Shown here piece after piece: positions 1 through 6,536 of a stretch of 12,369 nt of DNA. The stretch is from Legionellales bacterium UBA5158 (lineage in GTDB: Bacteria > Pseudomonadota > Gammaproteobacteria > DSM-16500): NCBI GenBank assembly GCA_002413665.1, contig DHXK01000070.1, positions 1-12,369 on the forward strand, written 5' to 3'. How positions within the stretch are numbered: position 1 is the stretch's first letter; each line of letters opens with the position of its first letter. The position numbers were made by a program, and so were the translations under genes. A model generated the notes under the pieces. The model was not told the origin of the DNA and ran no database searches. It was given only the letters and a program-made list of their open reading frames with translations.

Positions 1-2
1 TA

Positions 3-142
3 GATAATTTGCTTAGGCTGAACCACACCCGGCTTTTGCAACTCATTATAAGCTTTCATCAGCTCTTAAACGGCATCTTCAAATTTGCGCATTCCTGAGA
101 ACTGCCTTGCGCTGTCTAAAAATGACTCAATTAGAAGGTGAT
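3..142 (-). pseudogene. Decayed protein-coding remnant, unidentified, running off the left edge
   Basis: Read leftward, this stretch gives a protein-like frame of about 46 codons (NHLLIESFLDSARQF, then MRKFEDAV, a TAA stop, then ELMKAYNELQKPGVVQPKQ). It is open except for that one internal stop, near position 67, and continues off the window edge. The charged, helix-favouring composition on both sides of the stop looks like former coding sequence rather than random AT-rich spacer. I do not recognise the family. It could also be two unrelated short frames, so the call is tentative. Confidence 0.25.
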
Positions 143-298
143 TCGAATGAGAATAATATCATGTTTTAGACATGCGTGAATCTCAAAGCAATATTTATGT
201 GGACATATTTTACCCTAATACTTATTAAGGAATCATCAAGAATGCGTTTTTAATGAGCAATATATGCATTTTTAGGCTTTATTTGAGGAGACTGCCTG
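143..298. other. Intergenic spacer with an imperfect palindrome
   Basis: No convincing reading frame was found here. The one structured element is an imperfect palindrome at 214-230, arms CCTAATA and TATTAAGG, about 70 bases upstream of the -35 box of the next gene. It could be a regulator site, but nothing else supports that. Confidence 0.25.
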
Positions 299-327
299 TT
301 GTATATTTGCGCTTAATTAGGTATTAT
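299..327 (+). promoter_or_regulatory. Sigma-70-like promoter for the Cys-rich small protein
   Basis: TTGTAT (299-304) and TATTAT (322-327) are separated by exactly 17 bases, giving a -35/-10 pair with an expected start of transcription near 334. This argues against a TTG start at 327, which would lie inside the -10 box, and supports the ATG at 360 as the real start. Inferred by eye from the sequence. Confidence 0.45.
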
Positions 328-359
328 TGGCGAAATATTCTACTCTAGAGGCCGCCATA

Positions 360-788
360 ATGTTTACCAAAGCTCCGTTAAATACACCGCTTATCACTAC
401 AGAAGCTACATCCACAATATCAACTGAAACCAAAGAGCAGAATGTAAAATACCGAAATGAGTATGCTAAAAAAGCATTTTCAGCTGTATGGACACCTACT
501 TCAAATATACTTAACATAGATTTTCCACCGGAAGGTAGCAGAATGTCAGTCGAAGATATTCGTAAACATGGCGCTGAGAGAAGACAAATTGGTGGTTGTG
601 AAGCCTGCCTTGGTGGGTGCATGTGCTTGCTGGGTAAAACCATCACTCTAGCTGTTGGTGGCTTATTTTCATCGCTCGCAGGCTGTGGCGGTTTTTTTAC
701 AGGCGCTGCAAAAGATGCTTGTTGTAATAGTGATGGAAGTCATACTGTAGATAATGCTTCTTCAGATGCTCCGGCACTGTCAATCTAA
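360..788 (+). CDS. Small Cys/Gly-rich protein with a hydrophobic core, function unknown
   Basis: The 142-residue protein is not recognised. Residues 1-75 are polar and Ser/Thr-rich, with no signal peptide. Residues about 76-122 form a Gly/Cys-rich hydrophobic block (GGCEACLGGCMCLLGK, then a run rich in Leu, Gly and Phe, ending near KDACC) carrying all seven cysteines. The tail is polar and ends in PALSI. The ATG at 360 is preferred over an in-frame TTG at 327 because AGAGG sits at 347-351, eight bases upstream, and because the TTG overlaps the -10 box. A strong hairpin follows the gene, so it appears to be a single-gene unit. The hydrophobic block could insert into or attach to a membrane, possibly through acylated cysteines, and the tail has Leu at -3 as some Dot/Icm substrates do. 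Both ideas are speculation; the gene itself is fairly secure. Confidence 0.6.
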   Translation: MFTKAPLNTPLITTEATSTISTETKEQNVKYRNEYAKKAFSAVWTPTSNILNIDFPPEGSRMSVEDIRKHGAERRQIGGCEACLGGCMCLLGKTITLAVGGLFSSLAGCGGFFTGAAKDACCNSDGSHTVDNASSDAPALSI

Positions 789-851
789 TTAGGTTAAATT
801 TTAATAATCTAGTTTACAGAAAAATATTGTTGGTGTGGTTATTGTTTTCTG

Positions 852-890
852 ACTCCCTCTCTTCTTTGATATTATGAGAAGAGAGGGAGT
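852..890 (+). terminator. Perfect 14-bp stem hairpin, probable terminator
   Basis: ACTCCCTCTCTTCT (852-865) pairs perfectly with AGAAGAGAGGGAGT (877-890) around an 11-base loop. It lies 63 bases after the stop of the Cys-rich gene. The following bases are AT-rich with a T run at 903-909 but no immediate U-tract, so it could also act as a transcript-end stabiliser. Confidence 0.45.
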
Positions 891-1082
891 TATTTATACT
901 AATTTTTTTACTTTAAAATAATAAATTTAAAAATGCAATTTCCTCACGCAACTTTAAAAACTAAAATGCCCAGCATAAGCATCCGAAATTATTATTCAAA
1001 TGACTAGAATGAACATGAGTACAATTCACATTTAGAAATTGATTCACAATCACTTTATTTTTGCCATACGTTCCATAATATT
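891..1082. other. AT-rich spacer between convergent genes
   Basis: No reading frame with coding character and no clear promoter was found. A 7-bp inverted repeat at 1072-1089 (TCCATAA and TTATGGA) overlaps the stop codon of the leftward gene that ends at 1083. Without a U-tract it is a weak terminator candidate at best. Confidence 0.3.
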
Positions 1083-1469
1083 TTATGGAGCATTATTGCG
1101 ATGAGGTGCTCTAGGTATACGCAATTCTAACAGCTGATCTGTAATATATGTCACCAAAGCTGCCCTTGCTAAAGCATGATCACCATCATTAAGCTGTATA
1201 TGTAGACTCTCACGTGCAATTCTAACAAAGTTAAGCAGTGCTGCTACCTCATTACGAAGTGCTGGGTTTATGTAGTGGGCAAACCGCTTTATAGACTCAT
1301 CAGTCACTTCCTGATCGTTCATTGCAGAAGCAATATCCACCCATTTATCCGCGCCAAAATGCCTGACTAATCCAACAGCAGCAAGAAGCAGTGGTCCATC
1401 GTCAAATGGAACTGGAGAAGGTGGTGGTGTTGGTGGAGCTGGTGGTGAAGGTGGAAAAAAATTACTCAT
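1083..1469 (-). CDS. Proline-rich small protein with a Myb/SANT-like repeat
   Basis: The 128-residue protein starts at ATG 1469, preceded at a good distance by an AAAGG ribosome site; a longer in-frame start at 1526 lies within the likely promoter. Residues 6-21 are a PPSPPAPPTPPPSPVP tract. Residues about 22-73 read like a Myb/SANT repeat: an aromatic (F22), an acidic DD, a hydrophobic helix with LLLAAV, HFGADKW (W43), DIASAM, then KRFAHYINPAL with F63. The aromatic spacing of 21 and 20 residues and the closing N-P-x-L match the eukaryotic Myb pattern of Trp residues about 19 apart, with Phe in place of the first and third. The rest (75-128) is helical and unidentified. There is no signal peptide or membrane helix. 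A DNA- or chromatin-binding role, perhaps as a secreted host-nucleus effector, is inference. An ordinary bacterial helical protein is the alternative. Confidence 0.6.
   Translation of the reverse strand: MSNFFPPSPPAPPTPPPSPVPFDDGPLLLAAVGLVRHFGADKWVDIASAMNDQEVTDESIKRFAHYINPALRNEVAALLNFVRIARESLHIQLNDGDHALARAALVTYITDQLLELRIPRAPHRNNAP
1414..1454. repeat. GGN-rich trinucleotide tract encoding the poly-proline head
   Basis: On the + strand this is a run dominated by GGT/GGA triplets with few interruptions, which reads as CCN proline codons on the coding strand. Imperfect triplet repeats like this can expand or contract, so the proline count may differ between strains. Confidence 0.6.
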
Positions 1470-1502
1470 GAAATTATACCTTTTACGTTGATTATTTTTT
1501 TC

Positions 1503-1537
1503 ATATGCTAGCATATAAATACACAATTGCGTGCAAT
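1503..1537. promoter_or_regulatory. Paired palindromes in the promoter region of the proline-rich gene
   Basis: ATATGCTAGCATAT (1503-1516) is a perfect 14-bp palindrome. Ten bases further upstream of the leftward gene is a second element, ATTGC and GCAAT around a two-base centre (1526-1537). Read leftward, TTGCAC or TTGATC in the same area could serve as a -35 box, but no good -10 is obvious. Dyads placed 34-70 bases before the start codon are suited to repressor or activator binding. Function is inferred. Confidence 0.35.
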
Positions 1538-1589
1538 CTGATCAAAATATTTTGTCATTTTAGCTAATTCAGAGGGCTTTCTCTTAAAA

Positions 1590-1678
1590 GTCATCCCGTT
1601 TTTCTGCGTCAACCCCTCAAATTCATCCTCTTTTTATTTAATGCCACCCACGTGAAATTTTTATTAAATGTCATCCCC
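1590..1678. repeat. Cluster of degenerate GTCATCCC-type short repeats
   Basis: Related octamers recur at irregular spacing: GTCATCCC (1590), GTCAACCCC (1608), TTCATCCTC (1622), GCCACCC (1643) and GTCATCCCC (1670). The last two share a similar AT-rich lead-in (TTTAATGCC and TAAATGTC). The cluster occupies the gene-free gap between the ABC operon's end and the next gene. It may be a decayed interspersed repeat of the genome; that cannot be tested from one window. Confidence 0.35.
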
Positions 1679-1724
1679 TCGAAGTAACGACAAAGCCAGC
1701 TTGCCCCGAATTCATATACCCCAT

Positions 1725-2858
1725 TTAATCTAACGTTTGCCGATAACGCTTCAAAGCTACAGTCAGCACGATAATGAAAAATAATAAAATTGCACCTACA
1801 CTAGGTAAAATTTCTAAAACACCATTACCCTTTAACATAATACCGCGCACAATCACGAGAAAATGTGTCAACGGCAAACAATTCCCTATGGCTTGCGCCC
1901 AACTGGGCATTCCGTTAAATGGAAACATAAAACCAGACAATAAAATGGAAGGTAAAAAATAAAAAAATGCAGCCTGCATAGCTTGCAATTGATTCTTAGC
2001 TAACGTAGAAAAAGTTAATCCCACAGCAAGATTGGCGATAATAAAAGGAAAACAAGCACAAAATAATAAAAGTAAACTGCCATCAATAGGCACACCAAAT
2101 AAGTAATACGCAAAAAACAAAATAACTATCACTTGAATATAACCAACAACAATATACGGTGTAATTTTTCCCAGCATTACCTCTAAGGGTTGAACAGGCA
2201 TTGCCAGCAGACTTTCCATCGTCCCACGTTCACGCTCCCGCGTAATTGCTAGCGCGGTAATCATCACCATCGTCATAGTTAATACGACACCTAACAAACC
2301 CGGTACAATATTATATTGAGTAAAATGTTCAGGATTATATTTAGGTTGGATAATTAAATTGATGGGTGGATCAGAAACATTTAAATAGTGTAAACTGCCT
2401 TTAAAACTTTGTGAAATAATTTGATTAATATTTTGAACAACACTAAGAGAAAAGCTAGTTGCTGCAGGATCAGTTGCATCTGCTTCTAACAATAATTCAG
2501 GTTTATCACCGCGAATTAATCGCTCAGAGAAATGCTGAGGAAAATAAATCACAAACTGCACTTTTCCCGTGCGCAATAACCAATCGGCTTCTTTATTACT
2601 TTTATTTCCTTTAATAATATTAAAATAACTAGAATTCTGTAAATCTGCGATGATTTTTCGAGTGAAAACACTATTGTCAGCAGAAACTATCGCAGTGGGT
2701 AAATGCTTAGGATCACTATTAATTGCAAAACCAAATAAAATTAATTGAATGAGTGGAACGCCTATCATCATAGCAAACGTTAAGCGATCACGACGCATCT
2801 GCGTGAATTCCTTGATGATGATAGCCCATAATCTTTGCCCAGAAATTTGCAAATTCAT
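1725..2858 (-). CDS. ABC-2 type transporter permease, YbhS/YhhJ-like
   Basis: This inner-membrane subunit of an export pump has 377 residues, the usual length of YbhS-type permeases. One membrane helix lies near residues 25-47, then a large periplasmic domain (about 50-180), then five helices in the C-terminal half. The cytoplasmic coupling segment with RERERGTMESLLAMPVQPLE and GKITPY is diagnostic of the ABC2_membrane_3 group. It is the last gene of a three-gene operon, and its ATG overlaps the ATPase stop (ATGA at 2855-2858), implying translational coupling. E. coli ybhFSR encodes two permeases; here there is only one, so it likely works as a homodimer. The substrate is unknown; drugs, lipids or other hydrophobic molecules are typical of the family. 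No strong terminator is visible after it. Confidence 0.92.
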   Translation of the reverse strand: MNLQISGQRLWAIIIKEFTQMRRDRLTFAMMIGVPLIQLILFGFAINSDPKHLPTAIVSADNSVFTRKIIADLQNSSYFNIIKGNKSNKEADWLLRTGKVQFVIYFPQHFSERLIRGDKPELLLEADATDPAATSFSLSVVQNINQIISQSFKGSLHYLNVSDPPINLIIQPKYNPEHFTQYNIVPGLLGVVLTMTMVMITALAITRERERGTMESLLAMPVQPLEVMLGKITPYIVVGYIQVIVILFFAYYLFGVPIDGSLLLLFCACFPFIIANLAVGLTFSTLAKNQLQAMQAAFFYFLPSILLSGFMFPFNGMPSWAQAIGNCLPLTHFLVIVRGIMLKGNGVLEILPSVGAILLFFIIVLTVALKRYRQTLD

Positions 2859-3772
2859 GCTTTATCTCCGGCTTTTTCTACAAAACTAATAAATGCATCT
2901 TCCAGTGTGGCGGACGTTTTTTCCCAGTTCTTGTTTTTGAAAGGAGAAATGCTCTGCTCAAGTAGTTCCGAATTTTTTCCACTAACATGTAAATTGTTAC
3001 CAAAAAATATCACTTGCTCGACACCAGGCAATGGTTTTAATTTTTCAGCTAAAGTCATCAACTCAGTACCTGTTACTACCCATGTAGTCAAATTGGATTT
3101 TTCTATGATTTCTTTAATGGATCCTTGAACCAACAAATGTCCATTTGAAATATAGACTAACTGCGTACAGCGTTCTGCTTCGTCCATGTAGTGCGTACTG
3201 ACAAGTGTTGTAATACCCTGAGCTGCTAAAATAAAAATATTATCCCAAAAATATCGACGTGCTTTCGGATCTACACCTGCAGTGGGCTCATCGAGTAATA
3301 ATAACTTTGGATCATGCAACAAACATCCTGCTAGCGCTAAACGCTGACGCCACCCACCTGACATTTCACCAGCGAGCTGATTTTTACGTTCCATTAAATC
3401 GAACATTTTTAAATATTTTTCTATCGTTGCTTTTCGATTTTTTATCTGAAAAATTCGTGCAATTAAATCTAAATTTTCGTATGCGGTTAAATCATGATAC
3501 AAACTAAAACTTTGCGTCATATAGCCAACTTGTTTTTTGATCTCATCGGCTTGACGTAAAATATCAAACCCTAAACAATGACCACTACCAGAATCAGGTG
3601 TCAAGATCCCGCATAACATGCGTAGCGTTGTTGTCTTACCACTACCGTTAGGCCCTAAAAACCCGTAAATATTGCCTTTTTTGACTTGCAAACTCAAATC
3701 AATCACAGCAGGTTTACCGTCAAAACTTTTATTGAGATTCTGTACATCAATGATTAAGGGAGTTTCATTCAT
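2855..3772 (-). CDS. ABC transporter ATP-binding protein, YbhF/CcmA-like
   Basis: This cytoplasmic ATPase has 305 residues and drives the adjacent permease. All the catalytic elements are present: Walker A GPNGSGKTT (40-48), Q-loop Gln87, signature MSGGWRQR (137-144), Walker B LLLLDEP (157-163) and switch His194 in STHYMDEAE. The SGGW form of the signature is common in the exporter-type YbhF group. Residues about 215-305 form the small C-terminal domain typical of that group. It is a single nucleotide-binding domain, unlike E. coli YbhF, which has two fused. The start codon overlaps the stop of the upstream membrane-fusion gene (ATGA at 3769-3772), and its stop overlaps the permease start. 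It probably acts as a homodimer. Intact, with no missing key residues. Confidence 0.95.
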   Translation of the reverse strand: MNETPLIIDVQNLNKSFDGKPAVIDLSLQVKKGNIYGFLGPNGSGKTTTLRMLCGILTPDSGSGHCLGFDILRQADEIKKQVGYMTQSFSLYHDLTAYENLDLIARIFQIKNRKATIEKYLKMFDLMERKNQLAGEMSGGWRQRLALAGCLLHDPKLLLLDEPTAGVDPKARRYFWDNIFILAAQGITTLVSTHYMDEAERCTQLVYISNGHLLVQGSIKEIIEKSNLTTWVVTGTELMTLAEKLKPLPGVEQVIFFGNNLHVSGKNSELLEQSISPFKNKNWEKTSATLEDAFISFVEKAGDKA

Positions 3773-4572
3773 GGCTGTAAATACACATCAATGGGTTGGC
3801 CAGGATGAAAATGTTTAGCGGTTTCTTCTGGCATGTCTGCTCGTATCAAATAAACTAATTTATTCCGTGTGTCTTTGCTGTATATCACTGGAGGTGTGTA
3901 TTCTGCTTCTGGCGAAATATAACTGATTTTTGCACTTGTTTTTCCTGCACAACCATCACATAAAAAAGTAATTACCTGTCCTAATTTTACTTTGCTCAAT
4001 GATTCTTCTGGAAGGTAAAATAACACCTTAATATTTATAGGTGCAAGAATAGCAAGGACAGGATGATTTTCTTCAACTTTTTCACCGACTCGATAAAATG
4101 TATCGAATATCGTACCACTAATGGGGGCATACACTGTTTTTTCTTTGGAAGACCATTCTATCTGAATTAACTGCGCATGATTAGCGGCTAATTGTTGTGA
4201 CGTACTTTCAAAATCTGTTTGTGCACGATCTAATTCTAGTTGTGCTGCAACATCTTTTAGATACAAACGTTTTTGCCTTTCAAGTTGAGTTTTAGCAAAC
4301 TTAGTTTGCGCTTCTAGATTTAAAATATTTGCTCTTGCCACTGCTACTTTTGCTTTTTCAGGTTCTGGATCTAGCGTATAAAGAAGATCACCTTGTGTCA
4401 CTGTTTGGCCACGAGCGACATAAAAATTAAATAAAGTACCGGCGACACCACTGGCTATATAGGTATATTCACCTTCAATATAACCCGAAAGCGATTGGCT
4501 TCTATCAGAGCAACCTGTATAGGTTACAATACTCAAAAAAGCTAAGATGACATACTTCCAATGACGTCTCAT
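3769..4572 (-). CDS. HlyD-family periplasmic adaptor (membrane-fusion) protein, YbhG/YhiI-like
   Basis: The 267-residue adaptor links the inner-membrane pump to the outer envelope. The N-terminus is a signal sequence ending TYTGC, so Cys21 may be lipidated, although Tyr at -3 is a poor lipobox. A lipoyl-like half-motif (about 36-68, with VARGQTVTQGD) is followed by a coiled-coil hairpin (about 72-142, rich in Ala, Gln, Lys and Leu). Then come the second lipoyl half (YAPISGTIFDTFYRVGEKV) and a beta-barrel domain with CDGC and a TPPVIYS segment typical of the YbhG group. It is the first gene of the operon. AAGGA at 4580-4584 is seven bases before the ATG. No outer-membrane TolC partner is encoded nearby, so it probably uses one from elsewhere. 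Confidence 0.92.
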   Translation of the reverse strand: MRRHWKYVILAFLSIVTYTGCSDRSQSLSGYIEGEYTYIASGVAGTLFNFYVARGQTVTQGDLLYTLDPEPEKAKVAVARANILNLEAQTKFAKTQLERQKRLYLKDVAAQLELDRAQTDFESTSQQLAANHAQLIQIEWSSKEKTVYAPISGTIFDTFYRVGEKVEENHPVLAILAPINIKVLFYLPEESLSKVKLGQVITFLCDGCAGKTSAKISYISPEAEYTPPVIYSKDTRNKLVYLIRADMPEETAKHFHPGQPIDVYLQP

Positions 4573-4596
4573 GAGGCTGTCCTTAATTGTCTGTTT

Positions 4597-4605
4597 ATTA
4601 TAACA
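4597..4605 (-). promoter_or_regulatory. Extended -10 promoter of the ABC exporter operon
   Basis: On the minus strand this reads TGTTATAAT, a consensus -10 (TATAAT) with the TGn extension. The -35 region is weak, as is usual for extended -10 promoters. Transcription would begin near 4590, giving a leader of about 18 bases that contains the AAGGA ribosome site of the adaptor gene. Confidence 0.6.
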
Positions 4606-4717
4606 TTTAATGACATTGATAGGAAAATCATAAGTAGCGGCTATGATAGTCCAAGCACCGAAAGAGTAGCTTATACAAACTTCGGAGTGAACTTACTTAC
4701 TTTAAGGAATATTTAAA
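4606..4717. other. Divergent intergenic region upstream of the dehydrogenase
   Basis: This spacer should hold the rightward promoter of the alcohol dehydrogenase. TTGATA (4616) and TATGAT (4642) are present but 20 bases apart, which is long. TATACA at 4672 is an alternative -10. The ribosome site AAGGA (4704-4708) is clear, nine bases before the ATG. Confidence 0.4.
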
Positions 4718-5758
4718 ATGAAAGCACTAATTTACCAAGGGCCGGGAAAAAAAGATGTAGAAGATCGTCCTAATCCTACTATAACAAATCCAACAGATGC
4801 AATTATAAAGATTACCAAGACTACAATTTGTGGAACTGATCTTCATATTCTGAAAGGTGATGTAGCAACTTGTGAAACAGGTCGCATTCTGGGCCACGAA
4901 GGTATAGGTGTAGTTTATACTATCGGTTCGGGTGTGACAGAATTTAAAGAAGGGGATCGTGTACTCATCTCTTGTATTACCTCTTGTAGCAAATGCGAAT
5001 ATTGCCGCAAAGGAATGTACTCTCATTGCGTGACAGGAGGCTGGCTTCTTGGTCACACTATTGATGGCACACAAGCTGAATACGTACGTATACCGCATGC
5101 AGATACTAGTCTTTATAAAATTCCTGAGGGGGCGAACGAAGAGGCGATGGTAATGCTCAGTGATATTTTACCTACTGGCTTTGAATGTGGAATTATCAAT
5201 GGCAAAGTACAACCTGGCAATACAGTGGCTATCGTTGGAGCCGGCCCCATTGGTTTATCTACACTGCTCTCTGCTCAGTTTTATTCACCTGCAGAAATCA
5301 TCATGATAGACCTAGATGATAATCGTCTAGAAATGGCTAAACATTTGGGTGCAACTGCAACAATAAATAGCAGTGATGGGAAAGCTGTTGAAAAAATTAT
5401 GAAAATGACCAACGGTCGTGGCGTTGATACTGCTATAGAAGCAGTGGGCATTCCTGCGACATTTGTTATGTGTGAAGATATCATAGCGCCAGGCGGTACC
5501 ATTGCCAATATTGGTGTACACGGTGTCAAAGCGGATTTACATCTAGAAAAGCTCTGGTCACAAAACATATCTATCACGACACGATTAGTTGACACTGTCA
5601 CTACACCAATGTTACTCAAGACAGTCAGTGCAAAAAAAATTGATCCCACTTTATTAATCAGTCATCGTTTTAAATTTGAAAATATATTAGAAGCCTATGA
5701 AACATTTGAAAAAGCCGCGAGCACGAATGCGCTTAAAGTAATAATTGATATAGCGTAA
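4718..5758 (+). CDS. Zinc-dependent medium-chain alcohol dehydrogenase
   Basis: The 346-residue cytosolic oxidoreductase interconverts an alcohol and its aldehyde or ketone with NAD(P). Catalytic zinc ligands Cys38, His60 and Glu61 (GHEG) are present, as is the structural-zinc quartet Cys90, Cys93, Cys96 and Cys104. The Rossmann motif GAGPIG spans 174-179. Asp198, at the end of the next strand (MIDLD), suggests NAD(H) rather than NADP(H), by general knowledge of the fold. The LSDILPTGFE and GVHG segments match the Tdh/AdhP-like group of COG1063. Length and both ends are normal. It is transcribed divergently from the ABC operon and probably alone. The exact substrate cannot be told; small secondary alcohols or ethanol are typical. 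A phosphoketolase-family gene downstream makes two-carbon metabolism a possible context, but that is inference. Confidence 0.93.
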   Translation: MKALIYQGPGKKDVEDRPNPTITNPTDAIIKITKTTICGTDLHILKGDVATCETGRILGHEGIGVVYTIGSGVTEFKEGDRVLISCITSCSKCEYCRKGMYSHCVTGGWLLGHTIDGTQAEYVRIPHADTSLYKIPEGANEEAMVMLSDILPTGFECGIINGKVQPGNTVAIVGAGPIGLSTLLSAQFYSPAEIIMIDLDDNRLEMAKHLGATATINSSDGKAVEKIMKMTNGRGVDTAIEAVGIPATFVMCEDIIAPGGTIANIGVHGVKADLHLEKLWSQNISITTRLVDTVTTPMLLKTVSAKKIDPTLLISHRFKFENILEAYETFEKAASTNALKVIIDIA

Positions 5759-5786
5759 ACTAAACTGGATTAAAATTCTAATGAGA

Positions 5787-5819
5787 CTGCTGATGATCAA
5801 AAAAGCAAATCACCAGCAG
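5787..5819. terminator. Candidate bidirectional hairpin between convergent genes
   Basis: CTGCTGATGAT (5787-5797) pairs with ATCACCAGCAG (5809-5819) with one mismatch around an 11-base A-rich loop. It lies 28 bases after the dehydrogenase stop, at the tail of the leftward pseudogene. There is no strong U-tract on either side, so the terminator call is tentative. Confidence 0.35.
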
Positions 5820-6374
5820 CTTTAATTCGATCAAACTCATGGAGAAAATTCAGGTGGATACTTGCTCCAGGGATAACCTGTGTTTCGACACCACCATCCA
5901 CATGCATTTCTTGAAATTTTTTCCCGCCTGCTACGACTATAAAAAACTTTGGTGGAAACGTTCCGGGTAGCGATGCAGAAGCAATCATAATATTACGAAA
6001 CAAATCGAGAGCTCCTGGAGCGTGACTAGCAGCAATCGCTCCCATATCCCAGATAACAAGGCGTTGAGCATCGAGTTGCGAGGTTCCTATAAATAAGCGG
6101 CGGCCTTTTAATTGCTCACGGCGACTTTTCTAAACACCTCATTATCAATTAATCTGGCGACCAACTGAGTGAGGGGGTTATTATCACTTAATGCAGGCAA
6201 TGGACGAATATTGGCTAACGACAATAAAATCGAAAATATACTATAAGGTTTATAAACATTATCATCAGAGATAGTAGTATAAGTCATTTTTAATCGACTA
6301 TCATAATCAGGCCCAAGAAAAACAAGCGGAGCCATGAGAGCTCCCGTACTAATGCCAGTCACTACTTTAATGTG
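5797..6374 (-). pseudogene. Patatin-like phospholipase, frameshifted and truncated
   Basis: The upstream piece (6108-6374) reads HIKVVTGISTGALMAP, with the catalytic-Ser motif GxSxG (GISTG), then a YTTISDDNVYK segment. After a one-base frame change near 6115-6125 the protein resumes as REQLKGRRLFIGTSQLDAQ, LVIWDMGAIAAS and MHVDGG, the last carrying the catalytic Asp. The order and spacing match the patatin lipase domain. The oxyanion-hole GGGxxG segment expected before GISTG is missing, and the protein ends soon after DGG, where family members usually continue for another hundred or more residues. A 22-codon frame from ATG 6430 runs into this gene one base out of phase and may be a scrambled 5' end. 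An intact enzyme would hydrolyse acyl esters of phospholipids. As it stands it should be inactive. Confidence 0.85.
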
Positions 6375-6536
6375 TTAGAAAACCAAAACATTAACCACTT
6401 ACTACAAGGACGAGGCATGAGCAATCGCATTACTTTATTTTTTTTGGTATTATCTTTTGAATTATTTTAATTAATCTTTTCTTGCCATAAAGCTGACTAC
6501 TTTTGTTTTTAAGTTACCGATAAGGATTTATGTTTC
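6375..6536. other. AT-rich upstream region of the porin gene
   Basis: This very T-rich spacer must contain the promoter for the rightward porin gene, since the neighbour on the left runs the other way. No -35/-10 pair stands out; TATTAT near 6449 and TTGAAT near 6459 are possible elements. The ribosome site AAGGA (6522-6526) is clear and lies ten bases before the ATG at 6537. An out-of-frame ATG at 6530 is not used. Confidence 0.35.

Noticed and set aside
214..230. PmrA-type regulator box before the Cys-rich gene
   Set aside because: Only one half resembles the TTAA-type direct repeat known from Legionella, and the second half is not in the right orientation.
327..359. Upstream TTG start adding 11 residues to the Cys-rich protein
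   Set aside because: The TTG overlaps the likely -10 box and precedes the expected transcription start; the ATG at 360 has a well-spaced AGAGG.
317..646. Leftward 109-codon open frame opposite the Cys-rich gene
   Set aside because: It covers the rightward gene that has a promoter and ribosome site. Its own start lacks a ribosome site and its protein looks like random composition.
1470..1526. Longer start for the proline-rich protein
   Set aside because: The extra 19 codons run through the 14-bp palindrome and likely promoter, and the ATG at 1469 has a good ribosome site.
1590..1678. CRISPR array
   Set aside because: The repeats are only about 8 bases, degenerate and irregularly spaced, and no cas gene is present.
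5281..5649. Leftward open frame inside the alcohol dehydrogenase
   Set aside because: The rightward dehydrogenase is complete with every zinc and cofactor motif; the reverse frame has no family features.
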